A stretch of DNA of 64,000 bases, taken from Arcticibacter eurypsychrophilus. Lineage in GTDB: Bacteria; Bacteroidota; Bacteroidia; Sphingobacteriales; Sphingobacteriaceae. Where the stretch lies: NCBI RefSeq assembly GCF_001730525.1, contig NZ_MDFN01000005.1, positions 104,879 to 168,878 of the forward strand, given 5' to 3'. The notes under the pieces were generated by a model. The model saw only the letters and a program-made list of their open reading frames with translations. It made no database searches and was not told the DNA's origin. Shown piece by piece: positions 28,088-37,239 of the stretch; positions within the stretch are counted from its first letter, which is position 1, and every line of letters starts with the position of its first letter. The translations under genes and the position numbers were made by a program.

Positions 28088-29053
28088 ATGTCAAACTCAA
28101 AAATAGATATATCTGTAGTTATACCCTTATTTAACGAAGAGGAATCATTGCCAGAATTGGTTGAATGGAATTGCAGGGTAATGGAAGCTCATCATTTTAT
28201 TTTCGAAATTATTTTAATAGATGATGGAAGTACAGACCGTTCCTGGGAAGTAATCGAAGAGCTTAAAAAACAGACTCCACAGTTGAGGGGTATTAAGTTC
28301 AGACGTAATTATGGTAAATCTGCTGCATTAAATGTAGGATTTGAAGCTGCGCAGGGAAATGTAGTCATTACGATGGATGCCGATCTTCAGGATAGTCCGG
28401 ATGAAATTCCACTATTGTATAGCCGGATTATGGATGAAAAATATGACTTGATCTCCGGTTGGAAGAAGAAAAGGCATGATCCTTTTACTAAAACCATCCC
28501 GACTAAGTTATTTAATTCAGCCACCCGGAGAATGTCGGGGATCCATAACTTACACGACTTCAATTGCGGTTTAAAAGCGTACCGGAGAGATGTGATTAAG
28601 AATATTGAAGTATATGGGGAAATGCACCGTTATATACCTGTTCTTGCAAAATGGGCTGGCTTTAAAAAAATAGATGAACAAGTAGTGGAGCATCATCCAC
28701 GAAAATATGGTACAACAAAATTTGGATTGAGTCGCTTTATAAATGGATTTTTAGACTTACTATCTATACTATTTGTCGGGAAATTCAGTAAAAGACCGAT
28801 GCACTTTTTCGGTTCGATGGGGGTGCTCAGCTTTTTTACAGGTACTATTATTTCGATATGGCTGATAGGAGAAAAATTATATGAAATTTCCCTTGGTTTA
28901 AAATTTAGGAATGCGACCGATCAACCCTTATTTTTTATCGCTTTAGTGGCTATTATAGTTGGATTTCAATTGTTTCTGACTGGATTTGTAGCTGAACTGG
29001 TGTCCAGGAATTCATCAGAACGCAATAGTTACCAAATTGAGAGAGAGGTCTGA
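28088..29053 (+). CDS. Family 2 glycosyltransferase with two C-terminal membrane helices
   Basis: This 321-residue protein begins with a GT-A domain: ISVVIPLFNEEESLPELV, IILIDDGSTDRSW, and the metal-binding MDADLQDSPDEIP with DxD. Two membrane helices follow near residues 235-300 (MHFFGSMGVLSFFTGTIISIW and PLFFIALVAIIVGFQLFLTG). This is the DPM1/GtrB/ArnC-like plan: transfer of a sugar from a nucleotide to undecaprenyl phosphate at the inner membrane. The next glycosyltransferase gene overlaps its stop by one base (TGATG). Confidence 0.9.
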   Translation: MSNSKIDISVVIPLFNEEESLPELVEWNCRVMEAHHFIFEIILIDDGSTDRSWEVIEELKKQTPQLRGIKFRRNYGKSAALNVGFEAAQGNVVITMDADLQDSPDEIPLLYSRIMDEKYDLISGWKKKRHDPFTKTIPTKLFNSATRRMSGIHNLHDFNCGLKAYRRDVIKNIEVYGEMHRYIPVLAKWAGFKKIDEQVVEHHPRKYGTTKFGLSRFINGFLDLLSILFVGKFSKRPMHFFGSMGVLSFFTGTIISIWLIGEKLYEISLGLKFRNATDQPLFFIALVAIIVGFQLFLTGFVAELVSRNSSERNSYQIEREV

Positions 29054-30024
29054 TGTTCTTTTCAATAATCATACCTGTATATAACAGGCCACAAGAACTA
29101 GATGAGCTGTTGTACACGCTTACCCTTCAAACGTATAAACAGTTTGAAGTATTAGTTATTGAAGATGGATCAAAGATTGATGCCCGGCCTATTATTGCGG
29201 AGTATGCCGATAAGCTGGACCTTCATTATTACGTAAAACAAAATGAGGGGCAGGGGTTTGCGCGTAATTATGCATTTACGAGGGCCAGGGGTGATTACTT
29301 TGTAATTTTTGACTCGGATTGTTTAATTCCATCCGATTATTTAGAAATCGTATCTGCCTATCTCCTGAAGCATCAGCTGGATGCTTATGGCGGACCGGAT
29401 GCGGCACATTCTTCCTTCACGGCCATACAAAAAGCGATCAGCTATTCGATGACATCACCCTTTACGACAGGGGGAATCAGGGGAAACAAAAAGCGAATAG
29501 GAGGTTCCTTCCATCCAAGGAGTTTTAACATGGGGATTTCTCGTCATGTTTGGGAAGCAACAAAGGGATTTATTTTGACGCGATTAGGGGAGGATATTGA
29601 ATATAGTATTCGGATTCAGTCGCTTGGGTTTAAAACGGGTTTGATACCAGATGCAGTGGTTTATCATAAGCGCAGGACAAATTTTCTGCAGTTTTACAAG
29701 CAGCTGTATTTTTTTGGAAGAGCAAGGATTAATATTTATAAATTTTTTCCCTCAGAGTTAAAAGTGGTACATTTCTTTCCTGCTTTGTTTACATTATTTG
29801 TTATTTTTACAGCGCTTGCAAACGCGCTAAGCTTGAGAATAGCGGGTATAGGTAACTATATGATTGCGTTATATATACTGCTAATTTTCTTTCATTCCTG
29901 GAATGCGAATAAATCGGCTAAGGTGGCGTTTTTAAGCATAATTTCTGCCTTTGTTCAGCTTATAGCGTATGGGTTGGGTTTTATGCAGGATTTTTGGAGG
30001 AAAATAATTCTTAAACATTCATGA
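29053..30024 (+). CDS. Family 2 glycosyltransferase
   Basis: This 323-residue protein has MFFSIIIPVYNRPQELDELL and VLVIEDGSKIDARP at the N-terminus, the donor-metal motif VIFDSDCLIP, and an acceptor region with FNMGISRHVWEATKGF and LGEDIEYSIRIQ. The C-terminus has two or three membrane helices. It is translationally coupled on both sides (TGATG with the previous gene, ATGA overlap with the next). It probably adds a sugar to a membrane-bound or exported glycan; the acceptor is unknown. Confidence 0.9.
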   Translation: MFFSIIIPVYNRPQELDELLYTLTLQTYKQFEVLVIEDGSKIDARPIIAEYADKLDLHYYVKQNEGQGFARNYAFTRARGDYFVIFDSDCLIPSDYLEIVSAYLLKHQLDAYGGPDAAHSSFTAIQKAISYSMTSPFTTGGIRGNKKRIGGSFHPRSFNMGISRHVWEATKGFILTRLGEDIEYSIRIQSLGFKTGLIPDAVVYHKRRTNFLQFYKQLYFFGRARINIYKFFPSELKVVHFFPALFTLFVIFTALANALSLRIAGIGNYMIALYILLIFFHSWNANKSAKVAFLSIISAFVQLIAYGLGFMQDFWRKIILKHS

Positions 30025-30809
30025 TTGAATTTCTAAAGGAGAGCACATTTGCCGTTAATGATGTGATCCGTGTTGCTTGGAAAGTGCTTAAAATCCAATA
30101 TTTAAAAATATTGGGATTGTGCCTTATTATGTTCGTGGTTTTTAACTTATCAGGTATATTATCCATTTTTATCAGTGGAATAAATATTGGGTTAAGTATT
30201 TTCATGATGCTTATTTTTATCCTGGCCTATTTCGGTTTTCAGCTCACCCTTTTTAAATTCATTCTTAAGGTATTGGATGAACCCGATCATGAAGTTTACG
30301 TAAAAGATTCTTTTCCTACGACTAAGCAGATTTTCAAGTTCCTTATCGCTACTTTTTACTTTGTGCTTTGCATTTTAATCGTGTATGGGATTATTATTAT
30401 GATTGTGCTACCTTTTGTATTTGTTCGGATTCCGATGAATATTTTAACTCAGGTAGCCACATCATTAGGAGTATTGGGAATTATATTTACATGGATCCGT
30501 ATATCATTTTTTCCATTTTTTATCATAGACCGGGATTGTTCCCCTTTTAAATCTATACGTTTTAGTATGGCTATTACCCGTGGGAACTTCACTAAGTTGC
30601 TGATGCTATTGATGTTACTGGCGATATTTCAGGGACTGTACATTGTTATTTATTCTGAAAAGGATATGCTTTCTGCCGTATTCATTAACCTGGTTAACTC
30701 ATTATTAATTATTCCTCTTTCGAGCGTGGCGATTGCTGTGGCTTATCGTAAAATGATGAATGAGTACCAGGGAGAAGAAGATCCGGGGATTATGGGTAAT
30801 ATTATTTAA
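30021..30809 (+). CDS. Multi-pass membrane protein, 262 aa
   Basis: I recognise no certain family. The protein has about six hydrophobic segments, for example LGLCLIMFVVFNLSGILSIF, ISIFMMLIFILAYFGFQLTLF and FVLCILIVYGIIIMIVLPFVF. A conserved-looking cytoplasmic motif FIIDRDCSPFKSIRFSMAITRGNF precedes the fifth. This repeated helix pattern resembles glycerophosphoryl-diester/DUF975-type membrane proteins. It overlaps the glycosyltransferase stop by four bases. Confidence 0.75.
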   Translation: MIEFLKESTFAVNDVIRVAWKVLKIQYLKILGLCLIMFVVFNLSGILSIFISGINIGLSIFMMLIFILAYFGFQLTLFKFILKVLDEPDHEVYVKDSFPTTKQIFKFLIATFYFVLCILIVYGIIIMIVLPFVFVRIPMNILTQVATSLGVLGIIFTWIRISFFPFFIIDRDCSPFKSIRFSMAITRGNFTKLLMLLMLLAIFQGLYIVIYSEKDMLSAVFINLVNSLLIIPLSSVAIAVAYRKMMNEYQGEEDPGIMGNII

Positions 30810-30817
30810 TCTGCGCT

Positions 30818-32317
30818 ATGGGACTAAAGGCCATTCTCAGTAAACCATTCGCAGCGTTTGCCGTTTACCAAATTAACCAATGGAAAAATAAAGCAGTAGA
30901 AGTTCAGCATGAGGTGATGTTATCTTTAGTAAAAGATGCGTCGCTTACTGCGTTTGGTAAGGATCATGATTTTTCTTCAATTAAATCCTATCATGATTTT
31001 AAGCGTCAGATTCCGATTTGTGATTATGAAGGACTTCGTCCTTATATTGAACGAGTTGTAAATGGTGAGGAAGATGTGATGTGGAAAGGAAAGCCAACAT
31101 ACTTTGCTAAGACATCGGGTACGACATCAGGAGTAAAATATATTCCGATTTCAAAAGAGTCGATGCCTGAGCATATCAAGGCAGCCCGAAATGCGTTGTT
31201 AACTTACATTCATGAAACAGGTAAAACAGACTTTATAGATGGTAAAATGATCTTTCTGCAGGGGAGTCCTATTTTAACAAAGAAACATGGGATATCAGTA
31301 GGAAGATTATCAGGCATTGTTGCACATCTTGTACCGGCTTATCTTCAGAAAAACAGACTCCCTTCCTATGAAACGAACTGTATTGAAGATTGGGAAGAGA
31401 AAGTAGATGCGATTGTGGAGGAGACATTTAACGCCGATTTGCGTTTAATATCAGGAATACCCCCATGGGTGCAAATGTACTTTGACCGTTTATCTGACAA
31501 AGCGGGGGGCAAGAAAATTAAAGAGATTTTTAAAAACTTTAATCTTTTTGTTTATGGAGGGGTCAACTTTGAGCCGTATCGGAGTCGGATGGAAGAAGTT
31601 ATTGGCCGTAAAATAGATTCTATTGAAACTTATCCGGCATCGGAGGGGTTTATTGCTTATCAGGATTCGCAAACGGAGAAAGGGTTGTTATTACAGGTTC
31701 ATGCAGGGATGTTTTATGAGTTTATACCTGCAGAAGAGTATTACAATGAAAATCCTTCGCGGTTATCTTTAGGAGAGGTGGAGTTGGACGTGAATTATGC
31801 ATTGATTTTGAATACAAACGCAGGTCTTTGGGGATACAGTATCGGGGATACAGTAAAATTTGTTTCTAAAAATCCATATCGGATTTTAGTAACAGGCCGG
31901 ATTAAGCATTATATCTCTGCATTTGGGGAACATGTAATTGGAGAAGAGGTGGAGTGTTCTTTAATGGAAGCTGCATTGGATGAGGGACTGGAAATTGTCG
32001 AGTTTACGGTAGCACCTCAGGTAACTCCGGCGGTAGGGGAGCTCCCTTATCATGAATGGTTTATCGAGTTTGCTAAACCTCCTCAGGATTTGGCTGGTTT
32101 TAGCAAAAAGGTTGACCAGGTCATGCAAAAGAAGAATATTTATTATTATGATTTAATAAAAGGGAGTATTTTGCAACCGTTAATCATCCGAAGTCTTCAG
32201 CCTGGAAGTTTTCAGAGCTACATGAAAAAAGAGGGTAAATTAGGGGGACAAAATAAGGTGCCCAGGCTATCTAACGATCGCAATATTGCGGATAAGCTAA
32301 TCACTTTCATTCTTTAA
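30818..32317 (+). CDS. GH3-type acyl-adenylate (auxin-responsive GH3-like) enzyme
   Basis: This 499-residue protein has the ANL-fold features of the plant-type GH3 family: the ATP/AMP loop FAKTSGTTSGVKYIPIS (about residues 98-115), the acyl pocket region, NLFVYGGVNFEPYR, YPASEGFIAYQ, and the C-terminal GDTVKFVSKNPYRILVTGRIKHYISAFGEHV. In plants such enzymes join amino acids to hormones. Bacterial members are unassigned and are common in Bacteroidota. It lies 8 bp after the membrane-protein gene and 12 bp before dxr. Confidence 0.88.
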   Translation: MGLKAILSKPFAAFAVYQINQWKNKAVEVQHEVMLSLVKDASLTAFGKDHDFSSIKSYHDFKRQIPICDYEGLRPYIERVVNGEEDVMWKGKPTYFAKTSGTTSGVKYIPISKESMPEHIKAARNALLTYIHETGKTDFIDGKMIFLQGSPILTKKHGISVGRLSGIVAHLVPAYLQKNRLPSYETNCIEDWEEKVDAIVEETFNADLRLISGIPPWVQMYFDRLSDKAGGKKIKEIFKNFNLFVYGGVNFEPYRSRMEEVIGRKIDSIETYPASEGFIAYQDSQTEKGLLLQVHAGMFYEFIPAEEYYNENPSRLSLGEVELDVNYALILNTNAGLWGYSIGDTVKFVSKNPYRILVTGRIKHYISAFGEHVIGEEVECSLMEAALDEGLEIVEFTVAPQVTPAVGELPYHEWFIEFAKPPQDLAGFSKKVDQVMQKKNIYYYDLIKGSILQPLIIRSLQPGSFQSYMKKEGKLGGQNKVPRLSNDRNIADKLITFIL

Positions 32318-32329
32318 AATAAATTAATA

Positions 32330-33484
32330 TTGAAACATATAGCGATATTAGGATCTACGGGTAGTATAGGAACTCAGGCATTAGAAGTAATCCGAGATCA
32401 TCCTGAATTATTTAAAGTATCCGTTTTAAGTGCCGGAAACAATGCCGGTTTACTCATTGAGCAGGCTTTGGAGTTTCATCCAGCTCAAGTAGTCATTGGA
32501 GATGAGCAAAAATATGAGGAAGTAAAGCAGGCATTAGCAGGGACAGGGATTCAGGTGCTTGCCGGAGAAGAGGCATTAATTGAATCGGTTAAACTGCCGG
32601 TTATCGATGTGGTACTCACTGCAGTAGTGGGTTTTTGTGGATTGCGTCCAACTATTGCAGCCATTGAGGCGGGTAAACATATTGCTTTGGCAAATAAAGA
32701 AACCTTAGTGGTTGCTGGTGAGTTGATAAATGCTTTGGCCAAGAAAAATAAAGTGTCTATTCTTCCTGTCGATTCGGAGCATTCCGCTATATTTCAATGT
32801 TTGCAGGGGGAGGCGGCTAATCAAGTAGAAAAGATTTATCTTACCGCTTCGGGTGGTCCATTCAGGGGTAAAAAGAGTGATTTTTTAGCATCTGTAACCA
32901 AAAAGGAAGCATTAAAACATCCGAACTGGACGATGGGGGCTAAGATTACGATTGATTCTGCAACCTTGATGAATAAAGGTCTGGAGGTTATTGAAGCAAA
33001 ATGGCTATTTGATCTGGAGCCTACCCAAATTGATGTGATCATTCATCCGCAATCAGTTATTCATTCTATTGCACAATTTCAGGATGGATCGATGAAAGCT
33101 CAAATGGGGTTACCCGACATGAAGCTTCCGATTCAATATGCATTAGGTTATCCGGATAGAATATTAAACTCATTTCCGCGTTTTGATTTTATAAAATATG
33201 CACAGCTTACATTTGAGCAGCCTGACCTTAGTACATTTAGAAGTCTGGGATTCGCCTTTGAAGCCATGGAGAGAGGTGGAAATGTCCCTTGTATCATGAA
33301 TGCAGCAAACGAAGTTGTGGTACGCGCTTTTCTGAACGATGAGCTCGGTTTTTTAGAGATGAGCGAGGTGATAGAAAGATGTATGAATGAAGTTTCCTAT
33401 ATTCGCGATCCGAATTTGGTTGATTTTATGGAGACAGATGAGGAAACTAGAAAAATTGCCATGCATTTGGTAACAAATTATTAA
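32330..33484 (+). CDS. dxr: 1-deoxy-D-xylulose 5-phosphate reductoisomerase
   Basis: The start is TTG at 32330, because the codons after it read KHIAILGSTGSIGTQALEVI, the NADPH-binding N-terminus with no room for loss. The 384-residue protein has the metal/substrate motifs PVDSEHSAIFQ, ASGGPFR, and MNKGLEVIEAKWLF. It makes MEP, the second step of non-mevalonate isoprenoid synthesis, and so supplies the IPP used by Idi encoded at 19 kb. rseP follows, a common neighbour of dxr in bacteria. Confidence 0.96.
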   Translation: MKHIAILGSTGSIGTQALEVIRDHPELFKVSVLSAGNNAGLLIEQALEFHPAQVVIGDEQKYEEVKQALAGTGIQVLAGEEALIESVKLPVIDVVLTAVVGFCGLRPTIAAIEAGKHIALANKETLVVAGELINALAKKNKVSILPVDSEHSAIFQCLQGEAANQVEKIYLTASGGPFRGKKSDFLASVTKKEALKHPNWTMGAKITIDSATLMNKGLEVIEAKWLFDLEPTQIDVIIHPQSVIHSIAQFQDGSMKAQMGLPDMKLPIQYALGYPDRILNSFPRFDFIKYAQLTFEQPDLSTFRSLGFAFEAMERGGNVPCIMNAANEVVVRAFLNDELGFLEMSEVIERCMNEVSYIRDPNLVDFMETDEETRKIAMHLVTNY

Positions 33485-33514
33485 AGAATTATTCTAATAG
33501 AATTTATAAGTAAT

Positions 33515-34837
33515 ATGGATGGATTGGTTATGACGGGACAGCTTTTGCTGGGCCTTTCAATATTAATAATACTTCACGAGGCAGGGCACTTTTTTGCCGC
33601 ACGAGCTTTCGGAATTAAAGTGGAAAAGTTTTACCTGTTCTTTGATGCATGGGGATTTAAGTTATTCAGTTTTACATATAAAGGATGCGAATACGGAATG
33701 GGGTGGCTTCCCTTAGGAGGTTATGTTAAGATAGCCGGAATGATCGACGAGTCGATGGATACGGAACAACTTGCCGGAGAGCCTCAGCCTTGGGAATTTC
33801 GTTCAAAGCCAGCCTGGCAACGGTTAATAGTGATGCTTGCTGGTGTTACAGTTAATATTGTTTTGGGTATGTTCATATTCTGGATGCTTACCTTTAAATT
33901 GGGTGAGACCTACATTCCTAATGATAAATTGGTGAGTGGAATTGTTCCGGGTAAGATTGGAAAATCAATAGGCCTGGAAACAGGGGATCGAATTGAAGCT
34001 GTTAATGGGGCTAGGGTAGTTCGTTTTGAGGAATTAACCAGTTCGAAAGTATTATTAGGAGGTGGAGATCTTACTGTAGTAAGAGGCTCCCAAACGAAGC
34101 AAATTCATGTTCCTGGAAATATCCTTGATCAGGTAGCAGACTACGGTATTGCTGAATTTATTCAGCCTAGGACTACGATAAGTAGGGTAAATGATGTGTT
34201 GCCTAACAGCAATGCAGGAGCTGCAGGATTTGAAAAGGGTGATAGTATTCTTAGTGTTAACAGTAAACTGATTACTTATTTTGACGAGTTTCAAGGTCAG
34301 ATGCAAGTTAATAAGGGGAATAAAGTGAATGTAAACGTTTGGCGTAATAGCCAGGTGCTTACTTTAACTCCTGTAGTAAATGAGGAGGGCTTAATTGGCA
34401 TATCGCTAGATTCGAATCTTCCTACTGAAAGTTTGAAACACGGTCTTTTTGCATCGCTTCCTATAGGCGCATCAAAAGCATGGGGATTGTTCACTGATAA
34501 TGCCAAGGGGATAGGAAAGGTGGTAACCGGTAAAGTTAACGCACAGAAAGCATTTACAGGCCCTGTAGGGATTGCGAATATGTTCGGTGGAACAGTAGAC
34601 TGGATTAGGTTCTGGACTCTGGTAGGGTTGCTTTCTATGGCATTGGCTTTAATGAATTTGTTACCTATTCCGGCATTGGACGGAGGGCATTCTTTGTTTC
34701 TACTTGTGGAAATGGTGAAGGGAAGTCCGCTTAGTGATAAGTTTATGGAGCGGGCTCAACTGGTCGGTTTTGTGATTATTGTGGCATTAATGGTGTTCGT
34801 ATTGGGGAATGACATTTTTAAATATGTAATTAAATAA
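33515..34837 (+). CDS. rseP: RseP-type site-2 (M50) intramembrane metalloprotease
   Basis: This 440-residue protein has the active-site helix with HEAGH at residues 21-25 and the third ligand in ALDGGH near residue 389. Two PDZ domains lie between (GKIGKSIGLETGDRIEAVNG and PNSNAGAAGFEKGDSILSVN). It cuts transmembrane segments of anti-sigma factors or remnant signal peptides in the inner membrane. It is the last gene before tRNA-Leu; the spacing of 30 bp from dxr suggests one transcript. Confidence 0.95.
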   Translation: MDGLVMTGQLLLGLSILIILHEAGHFFAARAFGIKVEKFYLFFDAWGFKLFSFTYKGCEYGMGWLPLGGYVKIAGMIDESMDTEQLAGEPQPWEFRSKPAWQRLIVMLAGVTVNIVLGMFIFWMLTFKLGETYIPNDKLVSGIVPGKIGKSIGLETGDRIEAVNGARVVRFEELTSSKVLLGGGDLTVVRGSQTKQIHVPGNILDQVADYGIAEFIQPRTTISRVNDVLPNSNAGAAGFEKGDSILSVNSKLITYFDEFQGQMQVNKGNKVNVNVWRNSQVLTLTPVVNEEGLIGISLDSNLPTESLKHGLFASLPIGASKAWGLFTDNAKGIGKVVTGKVNAQKAFTGPVGIANMFGGTVDWIRFWTLVGLLSMALALMNLLPIPALDGGHSLFLLVEMVKGSPLSDKFMERAQLVGFVIIVALMVFVLGNDIFKYVIK

Positions 34838-34883
34838 GGTAATTTGCTGGCTGTCAGAGGTGTCAGACTATTCGTAATATTTG

Positions 34884-34914
34884 TTGCAAATATGGGATGG
34901 AATAGATAGATTTG
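34884..34914 (+). promoter_or_regulatory. Bacteroidota-type promoter of tRNA-Leu
   Basis: TTG at 34884-34886 and TAGATTTG at 34907-34914 match the -33 TTG and -7 TAnnTTTG elements of Bacteroidota, with a 20-bp spacer. Transcription would start about ten bases before the tRNA. Confidence 0.6.
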
Positions 34915-34932
34915 CAGCCGCTAACAAGCAAT

Positions 34933-35012
34933 GCCCAGCTGGCGGAATTGGTAGACGCGCTGGTCTCAAACACCTGTGGGAAACCGTGCCGGTTCGACTC
35001 CGGCGCTGGGTA
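34933..35012 (+). tRNA. tRNA-Leu, anticodon CAA
   Basis: The 80-nt sequence folds as a class II tRNA. The acceptor stem is GCCCAGC/GCTGGGT (first pair G-U). The D-arm carries GCGGAATTGGTAGACGC, the anticodon loop CTCAAAC has CAA at 34967-34969, and a long variable arm (TGG GAAA CCG) precedes the T-arm GCCGG TTCGACT CCGGC and discriminator A. CCA is not encoded. The anticodon stem has a U-U mismatch (34961 with 34975). Its 3' 17 bases recur at 48299-48315 as the other end of an integrated element, so the 3' end present now was brought in or duplicated by that element. Confidence 0.95.
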
Positions 35013-35013
35013 C
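34997..35013. repeat. Left attachment site (17-bp direct repeat in tRNA-Leu)
   Basis: ACTCCGGCGCTGGGTAC, the last T-arm and acceptor bases of tRNA-Leu, is repeated exactly at 48299-48315. The neighbouring bases differ on both sides, so 17 bp is the full core. Confidence 0.92.
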
Positions 35014-35017
35014 AATT

Positions 35018-35048
35018 AACCGTCTTAGATACATTCTAAGGCGGTTTT
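35018..35048 (+). terminator. Terminator after tRNA-Leu (element-borne)
   Basis: AACCGTCTTAG pairs over 11 bp with CTAAGGCGGTT (one G-U), loop ATACATT, followed by TTTT. It lies inside the element, 5 bp after the att core, so the element gives the rebuilt tRNA its own terminator. Confidence 0.8.
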
Positions 35049-35169
35049 TTGATTTCTACATACAGTTTTCCATACACTAGTTGCTAAGATTTCATTAACT
35101 AAGGCTTTCAGCGTGCAATACATTGAATGCTGATATCGTTCAAGCTCATTTATAGATTGATAATCTTTT

Positions 35170-35406
35170 ATGAAGAAAGTAACCTTCAAAGCATGGTTTA
35201 TAGATGGAGACAAAGAAATTGAAATAACGGAGGGTATAGCAGGAGGTCGAATGTTCCAAGTTTTGCAGGACAACTATTATATCGCTCAAATATTCATGAC
35301 TAAGCTTTACGGTTGGGGCTGGCATACACCTGAGAAGGCAGAATTGCAATCAGCAGATTTATATGTACTGATTGAAATTATAGAAGCAAACTGGGAAATT
35401 GATTAA
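35170..35406 (+). CDS. Small hypothetical protein, 78 aa
   Basis: This is the first open frame inside the element. The product is small and soluble, with no recognised family: MKKVTFKAWFIDGDKEIEITEG, an aromatic middle (LYGWGWHTPEKAEL) and an acidic helical end (LYVLIEIIEANWEID). The spread of charged and hydrophobic residues looks protein-like and no longer frame competes. It stands alone between the tRNA terminator and the HTH gene on the other strand. Confidence 0.5.
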   Translation: MKKVTFKAWFIDGDKEIEITEGIAGGRMFQVLQDNYYIAQIFMTKLYGWGWHTPEKAELQSADLYVLIEIIEANWEID

Positions 35407-35734
35407 TAAACTATTTATTACACGCGGTGCAATTACTTTTTACGTAGACATGCACTTACATAAGGTTTAGGAAAATGCCCTTGAAGGTCTCATACCTTTT
35501 TATACCTTTTTACCCCTCAATAACCTCTATTTGTCAGTCAAAAACACGAATATTTGCACCATATTAACACCATGATATGAAATCGGGGTTTAAAGTGCTG
35601 CATTATAGTGTGTTACAAGAAATAAAATTAGTCCCTATGGCTCCACGTATCATAAAAAAAAGCCAATCATCCCTGAAAGGCTCCCTAAGAAGTCAATATA
35701 TCATGCAAGGCGTTTTGTCGCCTGGATTAGTTAG

Positions 35735-36010
35735 CTACCCTTTATAATAATCCGATTCAATGAATGCCTCAACATCTTTGCGCTTAAATAGCAAAGTGCC
35801 TGTTTTCTTACTGTACCCTATGGCGAACTTGTTATCGTTCAACCAAGTATTACCACGATCAAGCATAGCCATGACCTCCTGAGAGTTTAAATAGGGTTTC
35901 TTTGCGTCCTTTGCTTCGGCTATTGCGGAAAGAACTGTTTCTTTTAGGTCTTGGATCTCCGTCAAGAGCTTCTCCATTGTTGCTGTTTCAATGATTGTTA
36001 ATCCTTGCAT
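35735..36010 (-). CDS. Helix-turn-helix (excisionase/HTH_17-like) protein, 91 aa
   Basis: An N-terminal coiled helix (TMEKLLTEIQDLKETVLSAIAEAKDA) is followed by the winged-helix pattern KKPYLNSQEVMAMLDRGNTWLNDNKFAIGYSKKTGTLLFKRKDVEAFIESD. This is the DNA-binding type found in Bacteroidota excision/control proteins. Two further genes of the element (36943 and 45394) have the same layout of helix then HTH_17. It could be the directionality factor of the recombinase. Confidence 0.75.
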   Translation of the reverse strand: MQGLTIIETATMEKLLTEIQDLKETVLSAIAEAKDAKKPYLNSQEVMAMLDRGNTWLNDNKFAIGYSKKTGTLLFKRKDVEAFIESDYYKG

Positions 36011-36111
36011 AATATTTCTTCTTTATGTTCTAATATACGACCTATGAATAATTAAAGCAATACCGTTGAATTAAACACTACATTGCCGGCTATTTAAGAA
36101 CCTTATCAAAC

Positions 36112-36744
36112 ATGAAAAAACAATTACTATTACTATTAATTCTGTTACCTACAATACTGCTTGCGCAGGCAAAGAAAGCTCCGATCAAAAAAAGTCCTGT
36201 TAAATTAACAGAAATCCAGCAAACAAAAATAAATGCCCAAAGATGGTTTAAAGATGTGTATATAGAAAGTTATTTCAAAGACCCATACAGCTACAAATTA
36301 CTAAAATGCACTATATATCCGGAAACTTACAAAGAGTCCTTAAAATCCATTTTGACCTATGCTCAATTAGATAGTATTAAAAGTGACACTTCAAGCAGTT
36401 TTTCAAAGTATAAATTACGATTATCCGAATATAACTATAAAATGAAGTCGGCAAGTAGATTTACTAAAAGGGATTCTTCGAGTGCAAGGTATGATCAAAA
36501 GGAAGTAGCGACCTTATTAGCGAACCATACAGACGCAATGGAAAAAATAAGCGATATAAGATCGAAACTTTCAACTCTTACAGTGTCCAGTGCTAACAGG
36601 ATAGTTTCTTACATGGTTTTGTTAGATTGCTATAGTAATAACAGCTATGGAAACAGAATACTAGGAAAATTTAGTTTTTATTATGGGAAGTCAGGTATTG
36701 TCAGATATCCAGTTCAACTAAATGCTGTTGATGATAACGATTAG
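36112..36744 (+). CDS. Secreted hypothetical protein, 210 aa
   Basis: A signal peptide (MKKQLLLLLILLPTILLAQA) and a Lys/Pro-rich linker (KKAPIKKSPVK) are followed by a domain with YIESYFKDPYSYKLLKCTIYPETYKES, a helical middle, and a C-terminal beta part (SYMVLLDCYSNNSYGNRILGKFSFYYG). The YFKDPYSYKL block resembles the region DPDSYEF of Bacteroidota periplasmic proteins of unknown function. It is probable cargo of the element; nothing shows its role. Confidence 0.75.
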   Translation: MKKQLLLLLILLPTILLAQAKKAPIKKSPVKLTEIQQTKINAQRWFKDVYIESYFKDPYSYKLLKCTIYPETYKESLKSILTYAQLDSIKSDTSSSFSKYKLRLSEYNYKMKSASRFTKRDSSSARYDQKEVATLLANHTDAMEKISDIRSKLSTLTVSSANRIVSYMVLLDCYSNNSYGNRILGKFSFYYGKSGIVRYPVQLNAVDDND

Positions 36745-36885
36745 TGTTAGTCATAAGCCAAAAATATAGACCTCTTGCATACCATGCATGGGGTCTATAT
36801 AGGTTAATGTATTATTTGTCAGCCACTTATACCTAAGTCAATAAAAAACTGTAGCACAGTTGTAACAAAACAGCGAAAAACGCAT

Positions 36886-36909
36886 AAAAAAGCCCTGTTT
36901 TCACAAGGC
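36886..36909 (-). terminator. Terminator of the HTH gene at 36943
   Basis: On the minus strand GCCTTGT pairs with ACAGGGC (one G-U) around GAAA and is followed by TTTTTT. Confidence 0.7.
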
Positions 36910-36942
36910 ATTACCGGATTTACTAAAGGTGCTTTTTTGTCT

Positions 36943-37239
36943 TTATTCATTTACCATTAAGTGCGAATGTCTATTGCTGGATACCGCAAGAGCATCAAGC
37001 TCTAATCTGCTGATACGATAAGTAAACTTACCGCTCTGATCTCTTTGTGGCTGTATTAGCTTCTTGTTCATCCAGTTTTCTACAGTTGCACGACCAAACA
37101 GTTTACAAGCTTCTGCTTTGCTTATGAAAGGTTTTGATATACCTAAGTCGGTTATTGCTTTCTTTGCGCCTACTTCTGCAGCATCTACCATGAGTGCGCG
37201 AAGTTGAGTGAGTGACATTGTAACGTTGTTAATGTGCAT
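36943..37239 (-). CDS. HTH_17-like DNA-binding protein, 98 aa
   Basis: The N-terminal helix (MSLTQLRALMVDAAEVGAKKAITDL) is followed by ISKPFISKAEACKLFGRATVENWMNKKLIQPQRDQSGKFTYRISRLELDAL, a clear MerR/excisionase-like helix-turn-helix with a basic wing. The element holds several such small regulators, so this may control replication or excision genes. The Met six codons later (MSLTQLRALM) is an alternative start. Confidence 0.75.
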   Translation of the reverse strand: MHINNVTMSLTQLRALMVDAAEVGAKKAITDLGISKPFISKAEACKLFGRATVENWMNKKLIQPQRDQSGKFTYRISRLELDALAVSSNRHSHLMVNE

